In this document: piece after piece, positions 35,195 to 43,316 of the stretch
Layout: each line of letters begins with the position of its first letter
Numbering within the stretch: position 1 is the first letter of the stretch
NCBI GenBank assembly: GCA_035656495.1
Contig: DASRSL010000089.1
Span: 73,053 to 137,052 of the forward strand
Direction of reading: 5' to 3'
DNA from: Roseiarcus sp035656495
Lineage (GTDB): Bacteria > Pseudomonadota > Alphaproteobacteria > Rhizobiales > Beijerinckiaceae
Length of the DNA stretch: 64,000 bases
Notes under the pieces: generated by a model
What the model was told of the DNA's origin: nothing
The model's database searches: none
What the model saw: only the letters and a program-made list of their open reading frames with translations
Program-made: the position numbers and the translations under genes

Positions 35195-36181
35195 ATGGTT
35201 CGGCTCGACGACAAACTCGCGCGCATACGCGCGGGAAGCCACCGGCGCACGGACTTCATCATTGCTGACGCGAAGGACCCCGACATGGGCCCGGGCCTGC
35301 ATTCCGTCGGGCCCGCCCGGCAGAAAGACGGGTCGGCGACGCGGCTGCGCACCCGCGAGGAGTTTCTCCAGTCGATCGAGGCGATCATCCGCCAGGACGT
35401 CGTCGACGTCATGCTGACCTCGGTCAGCAACCTCGAGCAGCTCGTCAAGCGCAACGTTTTCGCGCGGTCCGGGGTGAAACCGGCGATCCGCGCCAACGAC
35501 ACGACTGACATCTGGCGCCATCGCGGCGCGAGCCACCATCTATCGCCGTCGCGGCCGTTCCGCACCGCTTCCCTCAAGCACGTGAAGCCGCTGACCGATC
35601 TTGGCCTCTATTCGATCACCTTCACCAACGACGTCGACGCCGATCTCGCCTCGCTCGAGGCGTTCCGGCACTTTCGCGCCGACGCGGAGGCGCACGGCTT
35701 CTCCTATTTTCTCGAAGTGTTCAACCCGAATGTCGAGAAGGGCCTCGACGCCGAGTTCGTCCCTCATTTCGTCAACGACGCGATCGTCCGCTGCCTCGCC
35801 GGCCTGACCGAGGCCGAGCGGCCGAGATTCCTGAAGATCGCCTACAACGGGCCGAGGGCGCTCGAGGAGCTCGCCGCCTATGATCCGAGCCTGGTGGTCG
35901 GGGTGCTCGGCGGCGGCGCGGGCACGACGCGCGACTGCTTCGAGCTCATCTGCCGGGCGCAGAAGCACGGCGCGCATGTCGCCCTGTTCGGACGCAAGAT
36001 CAATCTCGCCGAGTCGCCGCTCGACGTCGTGCGGCTGATGCGCGCGGTGTCCGACGGCGCGCTGACGCCGCTCGAGGCGGTCGAGGACTACCACGAGAGC
36101 CTGCGGAAGAAGGGCATAAAGCCCGTGCGGGATCTCGCCGACGACAGCGAGATCACCGAAGCGGTCCTGAAACAGGACTGA
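35195..36181 (+). CDS. putative class I TIM-barrel aldolase (DhnA/LacD-like)
   Basis: A 328-residue protein. ATG at 35195 follows GGAGGGAAGG, while the open frame extends 37 codons upstream without a site. The C-terminal part, with RFLKIAYNGP near 211-220, VVGVLGGGAGTTRDCFELI near 234-252 and KHGAHVALFGRKI near 257-269, resembles the Schiff-base lysine and phosphate-binding strands of DhnA-type aldolases. The first half is divergent. It is 7 bases before a PfkB kinase gene, which suggests a kinase/aldolase couple for a sugar or polyol. No exact subfamily is recognised. Confidence 0.6.
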   Translation: MVRLDDKLARIRAGSHRRTDFIIADAKDPDMGPGLHSVGPARQKDGSATRLRTREEFLQSIEAIIRQDVVDVMLTSVSNLEQLVKRNVFARSGVKPAIRANDTTDIWRHRGASHHLSPSRPFRTASLKHVKPLTDLGLYSITFTNDVDADLASLEAFRHFRADAEAHGFSYFLEVFNPNVEKGLDAEFVPHFVNDAIVRCLAGLTEAERPRFLKIAYNGPRALEELAAYDPSLVVGVLGGGAGTTRDCFELICRAQKHGAHVALFGRKINLAESPLDVVRLMRAVSDGALTPLEAVEDYHESLRKKGIKPVRDLADDSEITEAVLKQD

Positions 36182-36188
36182 CCGCTCA

Positions 36189-37214
36189 ATGAGCGAACGG
36201 CGCGGAGTGCTGTCGGCAGGGACCTTCTGCGTCGACTTCAACAAGTCGATCGCGCGCTGGCCGGACGAGGACACGTCGAACGAGGTCCTGAAGATCGAGC
36301 GGCAGGGCGGCGGCTCGGGCTACAATATGGCGATCGACCTCAAGCGCCTCGACCCGAATTTTCCGGTCGAGGCGATGGGTGTCGTCGGCGACGACGATCT
36401 CGGCCGGTTCCTCATCGGCGAATGCGACGCGCGCGGCGTCGAATGCAGCGGGCTCAAAGCGCTCAAGGGCGAGGCGACGATGAGCGTCGACGCCTTCAAC
36501 GTCAAGGAAACCGGGCAGCGCACCCATTTTTATCACCAGGGCGTCGCGGCTAGATTGAACCCAGGCGACTTCGACTTCTCCTCGACCGGGGCGCGGTTCC
36601 TGCATCTCGGCATTCCCGGAGCGCACGCGGCGATGGACGGCCCCTGGGGGGCGGAGGCGAACGGCTGGGCGGCGGTGCTGCGCAAAGCGCGCAGCCATGG
36701 CCTGGAAACCAACCTCGAAATGATGACGACGGGAGCAGCCCGCCTCGCCGCGCTCGTCCGCCCGTGCCTGCCGCACCTCGATATGCTGATCGTCAACGAC
36801 TTCGAGATCGGCGCGCTCGCCGGGCGCGAGACGCGCCGCGCCGACGGGTCGACCGACGTCGCCGCGGTTCGGCGGGCGATCGACGAGGCGCTCGAGCGAG
36901 GCGCGATGCGCTGGGTCGTCGCGCATTTTCCCGAAGGAGCGGTGGCCGGCTGGCGCGATGGCGCGCGGGCCGCGCTCGGCTCGGTCGCGATCCCTCCCGG
37001 CGCCGTCGCCGGCGCGAATGGCGCGGGCGACGCCTTCGCCGCCGGCATGCTCTACGGTCTGCACGAGGCCTGGCCGATCGACGACTGCCTGCGGCTCGCG
37101 CACGCCTCCGCCGCCGCTTCGATGCGCGCCGTCTCGACCACCGAGGGAGTCGTCCCGGTTGGCGAATGCCTGGCGCTCGCGGAAAAATGGGGCCTGAGGC
37201 CGCTCGAGGCTTGA
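36189..37214 (+). CDS. PfkB-family carbohydrate kinase
   Basis: A 341-residue ribokinase-type kinase. It opens with VLSAGTFCVDFNKSIARWP, has the glycine pair in RQGGGSGYNMAIDLKRLDP near residue 39-56, and ends with the PfkB signature GANGAGDAFAAGMLYGLHE near 276-294, which includes the anion hole and the catalytic Asp. The phosphate acceptor is unknown. It follows the aldolase-like gene by 7 bases, and its product may be the substrate of that protein. Confidence 0.88.
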   Translation: MSERRGVLSAGTFCVDFNKSIARWPDEDTSNEVLKIERQGGGSGYNMAIDLKRLDPNFPVEAMGVVGDDDLGRFLIGECDARGVECSGLKALKGEATMSVDAFNVKETGQRTHFYHQGVAARLNPGDFDFSSTGARFLHLGIPGAHAAMDGPWGAEANGWAAVLRKARSHGLETNLEMMTTGAARLAALVRPCLPHLDMLIVNDFEIGALAGRETRRADGSTDVAAVRRAIDEALERGAMRWVVAHFPEGAVAGWRDGARAALGSVAIPPGAVAGANGAGDAFAAGMLYGLHEAWPIDDCLRLAHASAAASMRAVSTTEGVVPVGECLALAEKWGLRPLEA

Positions 37215-37264
37215 ATAGCGCGGCTTTGACCCGCGCCCTGCTCTTCCACCGGAGACTTCGCGAC

Positions 37265-37870
37265 GTGACGTTTCCCTATCGCATCCTCTTCGTGCGCCAC
37301 GGGGAGACCCCTTACAACGCGGAGAACCGGCTGCAGGGCCAGCGCGACGTCCCGCTCAACGCCCGCGGACGCGATCAGGCGGCCTCCGTCGGCCGGACGC
37401 TGCGCGCCCGCGTTTCGCCCGAAATCGATCGGCTCGAGGCGGCCGGGGCCTTTTTCGCTTCGCCTCTCGAGCGGGCGCGCGAGACGATGGAGATCATGCG
37501 CGCCGCGATGGGACTGCCGCTGAAGCGTTATCGCCTGGACGCGGCGCTGATGGAGCTCACCTTCGGCGACTGGGAGGGGCTCACCTGGGCCGAGGTGCGG
37601 GCGCGCGATCCCGAGCGCGTCAAGTTGCGGCGGGCCGACAAGTGGGGCTTCGTTCCGCCTGGCGGCGAAAGCTATGCGATGTTGGCCGAACGTATACGGG
37701 GCTGGCTCGATTCGCTTTCGGCGGGCGCCCTCGTCGTGTCGCACGGCGGGGTCGCGCGCGTCCTGATGACGCTTCTCGCCGGCGTGTCCGGGCGGGTCGC
37801 TGCGGGGACGCCGATCGACCAGGGGCGCGCGATCGTCTTCGACAAGGGCCGCTTCTGGTGGATCGACTGA
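37265..37870 (+). CDS. histidine phosphatase (phosphoglycerate mutase-like)
   Basis: A 201-residue histidine phosphatase. The RHGE motif is in LFVRHGETPYNAENRLQGQ near residues 8-26, the proton donor Glu region in LMELTFGDWEGL near 96, and the second histidine in VVSHGGVARVL near 158. GTG at 37265 is chosen on a GGAG site; a TTG at 37212 is an alternative. As it follows the kinase by 50 bases, it may dephosphorylate a product of the same pathway. Cofactor-dependent mutase activity cannot be excluded. Confidence 0.85.
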   Translation: MTFPYRILFVRHGETPYNAENRLQGQRDVPLNARGRDQAASVGRTLRARVSPEIDRLEAAGAFFASPLERARETMEIMRAAMGLPLKRYRLDAALMELTFGDWEGLTWAEVRARDPERVKLRRADKWGFVPPGGESYAMLAERIRGWLDSLSAGALVVSHGGVARVLMTLLAGVSGRVAAGTPIDQGRAIVFDKGRFWWID

Positions 37871-38008
37871 CGAAGCCGCTCACGGGCGTCGCGCAGGCTC
37901 CGGTCTCGGCCCGCTCATGGCGGCCTTCCTTCAGACTTCGGTCTGCCGAAGGCCGGACATTGCACCAGGGCAGATAGTCCGCCGCCGGTTTCAGCAACCG
38001 GAAGGGTT

Positions 38009-38233
38009 TCACACCTTCCCGTCGTCCAGGCGGTTCATGTCGTGATCGCGAAGTCCCTCGTTCTCGGTTCCTTTTTCGTCCAACCCGCGATCCTTGTCGT
38101 GTTGGCTCTTGTTCCGATTCGACAGCACGCCGGAATCGGGAATTTTCTCAACCTCGGCGTCGGTCATTGCGCCGGTTCCGGCGCCCTTGCCCTGCTCGCC
38201 TTTGCCGAAGTGCTTGCGGCTCGCCTTGGCCAT
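38009..38233 (-). CDS. small hydrophilic protein, Rhizobiales-type
   Basis: A 74-residue, highly hydrophilic protein that begins MAKASRKHFGKGEQGKGAGT and ends EGLRDHDMNRLDDGKV, with VLSNRNKSQHDKDRGLDEKG in the middle. I recognise the pattern as a small conserved protein in alphaproteobacteria (Rhizobiales), of unknown function. It is 3 bases downstream of the gene at 38237-38425 and is very likely co-transcribed. Both proteins look intrinsically disordered, a style seen among stress-related proteins; that is inference. Confidence 0.7.
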   Translation of the reverse strand: MAKASRKHFGKGEQGKGAGTGAMTDAEVEKIPDSGVLSNRNKSQHDKDRGLDEKGTENEGLRDHDMNRLDDGKV

Positions 38234-38236
38234 CGC

Positions 38237-38425
38237 TCACCTGCTCTGTTGGCGTCCCTGGTTGGTCCTGTTCTGATGGATATCGCCCTGCCGTCCCTGT
38301 TCCCCGAGGTTGCGCTGGCGATCCGCCGTGCGCTTGTTCGGCGCCGTGTCGGTTGCGACCGACGGTTCGGCGCCTGGAGCCGGGCTGCGGTTGGCGGGCG
38401 GGATCGGCGGCGGTTTCGTGGTCAT
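38237..38425 (-). CDS. small disordered Pro/Gln/Asn-rich protein, Rhizobiales-type
   Basis: A 62-residue protein starting MTTKPPPIPPANRSPAPGAE, ending DIHQNRTNQGRQQSR. ATG at 38425 follows AAGGAG with ideal spacing. The PPIPPANRSP start and the QNRTNQG end are known to me as features of a small conserved family in Rhizobiales, unknown function. It forms a two-gene unit with the small protein at 38009-38233. The frame is open far upstream, but only inside the complement of the lipoprotein gene. Confidence 0.7.
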   Translation of the reverse strand: MTTKPPPIPPANRSPAPGAEPSVATDTAPNKRTADRQRNLGEQGRQGDIHQNRTNQGRQQSR

Positions 38426-38561
38426 CGAGCTCTCCTTCGTGTTCGGAGCGAGAACTGTCGCGATCACGCGAGGTTCCCCGGTGTCCGCCCGAGGTCTCAT
38501 TGTCGCCACACCAGGCCGGCATGAGCCTGCCGCCGTGGGATCAGCGGTCGCGGGAATATTT

Positions 38562-39803
38562 TTGCTTGGCAAAGCCTTAACGATCGTCCGGGGCGCCCTC
38601 GGGCTACGCAAGACTTTCGCAATTCGCGCGCCTGGCCTTGCCCTCGTCCTCGGCGCGGCGCTCGGCCTTTCCGGCTGCATCGGCCCCGACATGAGCGAGA
38701 TCGGAGGCGGCGGCGCGGGCCTCATGCCCTTCGCCTCCGCCTCGGTTCCGCAGAAGCCGCGGCCGGTGCAGATTTTCATCGCCTCGACCCGCAGAGGCGA
38801 AAGCGGCGCGGCGGCGCGCGAGCAGTCGCCCGAGGCCCATTTCGCCCTCGCCACCATGACCATTCCGCCCGGCCACCACGCCGGCTCGATCGAAGCCCCG
38901 CTTTGGGGAGAGCCGAACGGCAGGAACGATATCGTTCTGGCCGGCGAACGCGAGTTGGACGGCGACGAGTTCCGCGCCGAGTTCGCCTCGCACCTCTCCG
39001 GCCGGATCGGGGTCAACCGGGACATCCTCGTCTTCGTGCACGGCTTCAATACGAGCCTCGACGAGGCCCGCTCGCGCGCGGCCCAGATCGTCGCCGACAC
39101 GCATTTCGGCGGCGTCGCAGTCCTGTTCACCTGGCCGTCGCGCAGCGAATTGTTCGGCTACGTGTCCGACAAGGAGAGCGCCACCGCCTCGCGCGACGCC
39201 CTGCAGGCGCTGTTCCACGACCTCGGTCAGACGCCGGGCGCCGGCAAGATCCAGATTCTCGCGCATTCGATGGGCGGCTGGCTGACGATGGAGGCCTTGC
39301 GCGCCTCGGCGCTCGCCGGCGACCGCGATCTGAGCGGTCATCTCGACAATGTCGTCCTCGCCTCGCCCGACATCGACATGACGGTGTTCGCGTCTCAGAT
39401 GGCGCGCATCCGCCCAGCGAAGGTGACCGTGTTGGCCACGCCGAACGATCGGGCGCTTTCGCTGTCGAGCCTGATCGCCGGCTCCCGCCAGCGTCTCGGC
39501 GCGATCGACGCTTCGAAGCCAGAGGACCGGGCGGAGATCGAAAGCCTGGGCGCCAAAGTGGTCGACATCACCCGCTATGCCGACGCCGACCGCTTCATCA
39601 GCCATGCGATCTACGCCGACTCGCCCGAGGTCTTGAGTCAGATCGGCGCGCGGATCGAGGCGCCCCGCGCGGAGGACGCCAATACCGTTTCGGTGATCGA
39701 CGCGACCAAATACCAGGATCCGGACGAGGCTTCCGCGCCGCCGGCCGCGGTGCAAGCGACGCCATTGCCGGCGCCTTCCGCCGCGCCGGAGACTGCGCGG
39801 TAG
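38562..39803 (+). CDS. DUF900-type alpha/beta hydrolase lipoprotein
   Basis: A secreted lipoprotein of about 413 residues with a serine-hydrolase domain of the DUF900 type. A hydrophobic stretch APGLALVLGAALGLSGC ends in a lipobox (LSGC, lipidated Cys). The hydrolase core has ILVFVHGFNTSLDEARSRAAQ near residue 160, VAVLFTWPSRSELFGYVSDKESA, and nucleophile elbow LAHSMGGWL near 232. The start is unclear: TTG at 38562 is used; GTG at 38535 in the same frame is an alternative, and neither has a strong ribosome site. The far upstream frame from 38310 overlaps a better minus-strand gene. Probably anchored in the outer or inner membrane; substrate unknown. Confidence 0.8.
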   Translation: MLGKALTIVRGALGLRKTFAIRAPGLALVLGAALGLSGCIGPDMSEIGGGGAGLMPFASASVPQKPRPVQIFIASTRRGESGAAAREQSPEAHFALATMTIPPGHHAGSIEAPLWGEPNGRNDIVLAGERELDGDEFRAEFASHLSGRIGVNRDILVFVHGFNTSLDEARSRAAQIVADTHFGGVAVLFTWPSRSELFGYVSDKESATASRDALQALFHDLGQTPGAGKIQILAHSMGGWLTMEALRASALAGDRDLSGHLDNVVLASPDIDMTVFASQMARIRPAKVTVLATPNDRALSLSSLIAGSRQRLGAIDASKPEDRAEIESLGAKVVDITRYADADRFISHAIYADSPEVLSQIGARIEAPRAEDANTVSVIDATKYQDPDEASAPPAAVQATPLPAPSAAPETAR

Positions 39804-39913
39804 GCCACCGTCCAGGACGGCCAAGCGCTCCTGACCGGATGAGCGCTTGAAAAGCGGCCGCCGCGGGGCGACATTGAGGTTTCTGGTTTTGCCCACCAAC
39901 GCATGAGGCCCCC

Positions 39914-40867
39914 ATGCCCAACAAGCTCGAACAATTGCGCGCCATGAGCACCGTCGTCGCCGACACCGGCGACATGGAGTCGATCCGCGTTTTCCGGCCG
40001 ACCGACGCGACGACCAATCCGTCCCTCATCCTGAAGGCCGCCGAGATGCCGGGCTACGCGCGGCTGGTCGAGGAGGCGATCGTCTGGGGCCGCCGCGCCG
40101 GCGCCCTCGTCGGCGACGTCACCGACCGGATCGCCGTCAATTTCGGGGCGGAGATGACCAAGATCGTCCCCGGCCGCGTGTCGACCGAAACCGACGCCGA
40201 CCTGTCGTTCGACACCGAGGGGATCGTGGCCAAGGCGAAGAGGCTGATCGCCCTCTATGAGGGGCGCGGCATCGGCCGCGAGCGCGTCCTGATCAAGGTC
40301 GCCTCCAGCTGGGAGGGCATTCAGGCCGTGCGGCGTCTGCAGGACGAGGGGATCGACTGCAATGTCACGCTCATGTTCTCGCTCGCCCAGGCGGTCGCGG
40401 CGGCGGACGCCAAGGCCTTCCTCGTGTCGCCCTTCGTCGGGCGCATCCTCGACTGGCACGTCAAGGCGGGCGGCGGCCCTTACGACGCCGATTCCGACCC
40501 GGGGGTGGAGTCGGTGCGCGCGATCTACGCCTACTACAAGTCCTACGGAATCAAGACCGCGGTGATGGGCGCCTCGTTCCGCAACACCGGCGAGATCGAG
40601 GCTTTGGCCGGCTGCGACCGGCTGACCATCTCGCCGCACCTCCTGGAGGCGCTGTCGAAGGAAGAAGGCGACCTTCCGCGAAAGCTGGACCCCGAGCACC
40701 CGGGCCTCGCGCCGCCTCGCATCACGATCGACGAGAAGCGCTTCCGCTGGATGCTGAACGAAGACCAAATGGCGACGGAGAAACTCTCCGACGGCATCCG
40801 CATCTTCAATCACGACCTCCAGGCGATGCGCACTATGGTCGAACAGCGACTCGCCGCCGCCGCGTGA
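39914..40867 (+). CDS. tal: transaldolase
   Basis: A 317-residue transaldolase of the TalB type, full length. It opens MPNKLEQLRAMSTVVADTGD, has TDATTNPSLILKAAEMPGY near 29-47, the catalytic lysine in VLIKVASSWEGIQAV near 127-141, and CNVTLMFSLAQAVAAADA near 150-167. It transfers dihydroxyacetone units in the pentose phosphate pathway, or in the ribulose monophosphate cycle if the organism is a methylotroph; no other genes of either pathway are adjacent. The ATG at 39914 is well placed. Unrelated genes surround it. Confidence 0.95.
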   Translation: MPNKLEQLRAMSTVVADTGDMESIRVFRPTDATTNPSLILKAAEMPGYARLVEEAIVWGRRAGALVGDVTDRIAVNFGAEMTKIVPGRVSTETDADLSFDTEGIVAKAKRLIALYEGRGIGRERVLIKVASSWEGIQAVRRLQDEGIDCNVTLMFSLAQAVAAADAKAFLVSPFVGRILDWHVKAGGGPYDADSDPGVESVRAIYAYYKSYGIKTAVMGASFRNTGEIEALAGCDRLTISPHLLEALSKEEGDLPRKLDPEHPGLAPPRITIDEKRFRWMLNEDQMATEKLSDGIRIFNHDLQAMRTMVEQRLAAAA

Positions 40868-41029
40868 GACGGAGCGACGCTCAGCGCTCGTCGAAGCCGA
40901 GGGCCGCCCTCGGGGCGGCCTTGAAGCCCTCGACCCGCGGACGGCGGGGCCCGGCCGCGCGGGCGAGTTCCCTGCCGCAGCCGAAAATAACAGGTAACTT
41001 TTCGTTTTGCCGCCGATTCGGGCAAAAAT

Positions 41030-41299
41030 CGTCCCAAAAGGCCCAAAGATTCTAGGTTCATCCGGGAAAATTCCCTACGCGGCCGGCCGGCGCCTTTCTG
41101 AGCTTCGTCGCTCGACTTGAGATAGCCCCGCGACTCCATCGCTCGCAGCAATCGGGTAGACCGTACCGTGCTCAACCGGTATCCATGGCGCGTCCATGAT
41201 CGACTGGCCGTGGATCTCGCGTACGGCGGCGTGGTGCAGGATATGAAGCCTGACGAAGCCAGACAGTAGAAGGTGATACTCGATCGACTTGTCAGCCAT
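41030..41299 (-). pseudogene. PadR-family transcriptional regulator, frameshifted
   Basis: The first half (ATG at 41299) reads MADKSIEYHLLLSGFVRLHI, LHHAAVREIHGQSIMDA and PVEHGTVYP, the winged-helix opening of PadR regulators. The frame then shifts: an extra base at about 41152 breaks it, and the normal continuation LLRAMESRGYLKSSDE is in another frame. Further on the sequence degenerates (AGRPRREFSRMN) and no proper end is seen. The gene is therefore inactive. The remainder of 40868-41029 has no recognisable gene. Confidence 0.75.
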
Positions 41300-41355
41300 T
41301 ATCGGAACCGACATTAGCTTGGCCCGTTGAGGGACTTGGATGGAGAAAGCTGCCG

Positions 41356-41766
41356 ATGGACGTCATATTGGCTACGCTCAGGCCCATCTTGCGCGTTTTG
41401 CCACCCCTTGCGCTTTGGCTCGTTGCGTCGCCGGCGCTCGCGCAATCGGGAATGGCTGATATGCGCACGGCCGACCGGTACGCCTCGCTTGCCGCTAACG
41501 CCAGCCGGCTCTCCGATATCCGTCTCAACCTGCAGCATGTCCTCCTCTGTCTCGAGGGAGCGAGTGGACCTGAACATCAGGCCTCCGCGCCCGCCGCATG
41601 CTCGAGCGCCGGCGCCGCTGCCGGCCTGCCCATCGGCTCGGCGAACCATATTCGGGTCGAGAAGGCCAGCAAGCTCGCCGCGGTCGCCGTCACGTTCCAC
41701 GATTTCAGGCCTGCGCACTTTACTGCCCTAGCTGTGCAGGCCGTGCTCGATGAAGGCGCGCGGTAG
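41356..41766 (+). CDS. secreted small hypothetical protein
   Basis: A 136-residue protein with a signal peptide (ILRVLPPLALWLVASPALA, cleavage after ALA near residue 29). The mature part has a helix around RLSDIRLNLQHVLLCLEGAS and a second Cys in APAACSSAG, then a helical C-terminus. It lies 85 bases before the multicopper oxidase gene on the same strand and may be co-transcribed with it. I do not recognise a named family; a periplasmic helper in metal handling is only inferred from context. ATG at 41356 is preceded by a GGAGAAAG-like site. Confidence 0.6.
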   Translation: MDVILATLRPILRVLPPLALWLVASPALAQSGMADMRTADRYASLAANASRLSDIRLNLQHVLLCLEGASGPEHQASAPAACSSAGAAAGLPIGSANHIRVEKASKLAAVAVTFHDFRPAHFTALAVQAVLDEGAR

Positions 41767-41851
41767 TCGTCGCCGTTATGGAAAACCGACTCTATTCTCG
41801 CCGTGCTGATCGAGGTCAGCTTTATCGGGCATGCGAGACAGGAGCGCGCCC

Positions 41852-43309
41852 ATGACCTTTTGCCCTGATCGACGTTCGTTCCTTACGGCTGGTGTTTCGT
41901 TGATCGGGGCGTTCGCCGCGCCCCGCGTCCCACAGGCGGCCGAGCAAACCGCCACGGAAAAAGCCGACTACACCCTGCGGATCGGAACGGGCCTCGTCGA
42001 GCTGTCGCCCGATCACATCGTCTCGACGACGCTCTACAACGGCCAATTCCCCGGCCCGCTCTTGCGGATGAAAGAGGGCCGGCGGGTCGTGATCGACATT
42101 TACAACGACACCGACACTCCGGAGCTCGTGCATTCGCACGGACTGATGATTCCGAGCAGCGTCGACGGCGCGGCCGAGGAAGGCTCCCCCTTCGTCCCTC
42201 CGCACGGCATGCTTCGGATCGCTTATGTTCCGAGGCCTTCCGGCTTTCGCTTCTATCACACGCATGTCGTGGCCGGCGGTGATTTAAGCCGCGGAACCTA
42301 CACGGGTCAGTTCGGACCAATCTATATCGAACCCGCTGGCGACCTGGGCGCTTACGATCGTGAAGCGTTCCTGGTGATGAAGGAGTTCGAACCCTCGTTC
42401 AGCCGCGGTGGCGATATGGCGACGAACATGTTGGCGGGAGCGCCAATCGAGGCGCTCAAGCAGCTTGGGGAAAAGACGGACGAAGAATTCAAGGGCCCGA
42501 AGGGCTACGAGGTCGGATACGAGCTGTTCGGCATCAACGGCAAGATGCTGGGCGAGGGCGAGCCGATCCGCGTCAAGCAGGGCGAACGCGTGCTCTTCCA
42601 TGTGCTCAACGCCAGCGCCACCGAAATCCGCAGTCTCGCCTTGCCCGGACACGTTTTTCGCGTGGTTGCGCTCGACGGGAATCCGGTCCCGACGCCCGCG
42701 GAAGTTCCCGTCTTGTGGCTCGGAACCGCCGAACGCGTTTCCGCGATCGTCGAGATGAGAAACCCCGGCGTGTGGGTGATGGGGGACCTCTCCGACGACG
42801 ACCGCAGCCGCGGCATGGGAATTGTCATCGAATACGCGGGCGAGAGCGGAAAGCCGCAGTGGGAGGCGCCAGCGCCGTTCCGCTGGGACTACACACAGTT
42901 CGGCAAAGCCGGCGCCCTCGCCGCCGCGCCCGAGGAGACGCTCGAAATAACCGTCGTCAAACGAAACGGGGCTTTGAACGGTTTCAACCAATGGGCGCTC
43001 AACGGAGAAGCCTTTTCGATGGCGACCATGAGGCCGAGCTACCTCATCCGTCAGAGCCGGCGCTATCGGATCAGGTTTCGCAATGCGAGCGACGACGTGC
43101 ATCCGCTGCACCTTCACCGGCACAGTTTCGAGCTCGTGCGCGTCGGCGGCAAGCCAACCGCCGGAGTCATCAAGGATGTCGTGATGCTGGGCGGTTATCA
43201 GGAGGTCGAATTCGACTTCATCGCCGACAACCCCGGACCGACCTTGTTTCACTGCCATCAACAGCTTCACATGGATTTCGGCTTCATGGCATTGTTCAAC
43301 TACGCGTAG
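41852..43309 (+). CDS. Tat-exported multicopper oxidase
   Basis: A 485-residue three-domain multicopper oxidase. A twin-arginine signal DRRSFLTAGVSLIG is at residues 6-19. Copper motifs are all present: HSHGL (near 98), FYHTHVVAG (near 132), HPLHLHRHSF (near 424-433), and HCHQQLHMDFGFM (near 469-481), which gives the T1, T2 and T3 ligands with Met as likely axial ligand region. ATG at 41852 follows GGAG; an ATG seven codons earlier is possible. It is followed after 7 bases by an MFS transporter gene. Laccase-like, cuprous oxidase or nitrite-reductase-like use cannot be told apart. Confidence 0.9.
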   Translation: MTFCPDRRSFLTAGVSLIGAFAAPRVPQAAEQTATEKADYTLRIGTGLVELSPDHIVSTTLYNGQFPGPLLRMKEGRRVVIDIYNDTDTPELVHSHGLMIPSSVDGAAEEGSPFVPPHGMLRIAYVPRPSGFRFYHTHVVAGGDLSRGTYTGQFGPIYIEPAGDLGAYDREAFLVMKEFEPSFSRGGDMATNMLAGAPIEALKQLGEKTDEEFKGPKGYEVGYELFGINGKMLGEGEPIRVKQGERVLFHVLNASATEIRSLALPGHVFRVVALDGNPVPTPAEVPVLWLGTAERVSAIVEMRNPGVWVMGDLSDDDRSRGMGIVIEYAGESGKPQWEAPAPFRWDYTQFGKAGALAAAPEETLEITVVKRNGALNGFNQWALNGEAFSMATMRPSYLIRQSRRYRIRFRNASDDVHPLHLHRHSFELVRVGGKPTAGVIKDVVMLGGYQEVEFDFIADNPGPTLFHCHQQLHMDFGFMALFNYA

Positions 43310-43316
43310 GCCGAAG

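Noticed and set aside
35540..37103. Long minus-strand frames opposite the aldolase and kinase genes
   Set aside because: Composition is typical of antisense shadows, and the plus-strand genes have clear motifs and ribosome sites.
38310..38561. N-terminal extension of the lipoprotein hydrolase
   Set aside because: It would place 84 residues before the lipoprotein signal and overlaps a minus-strand gene with an ideal ribosome site.
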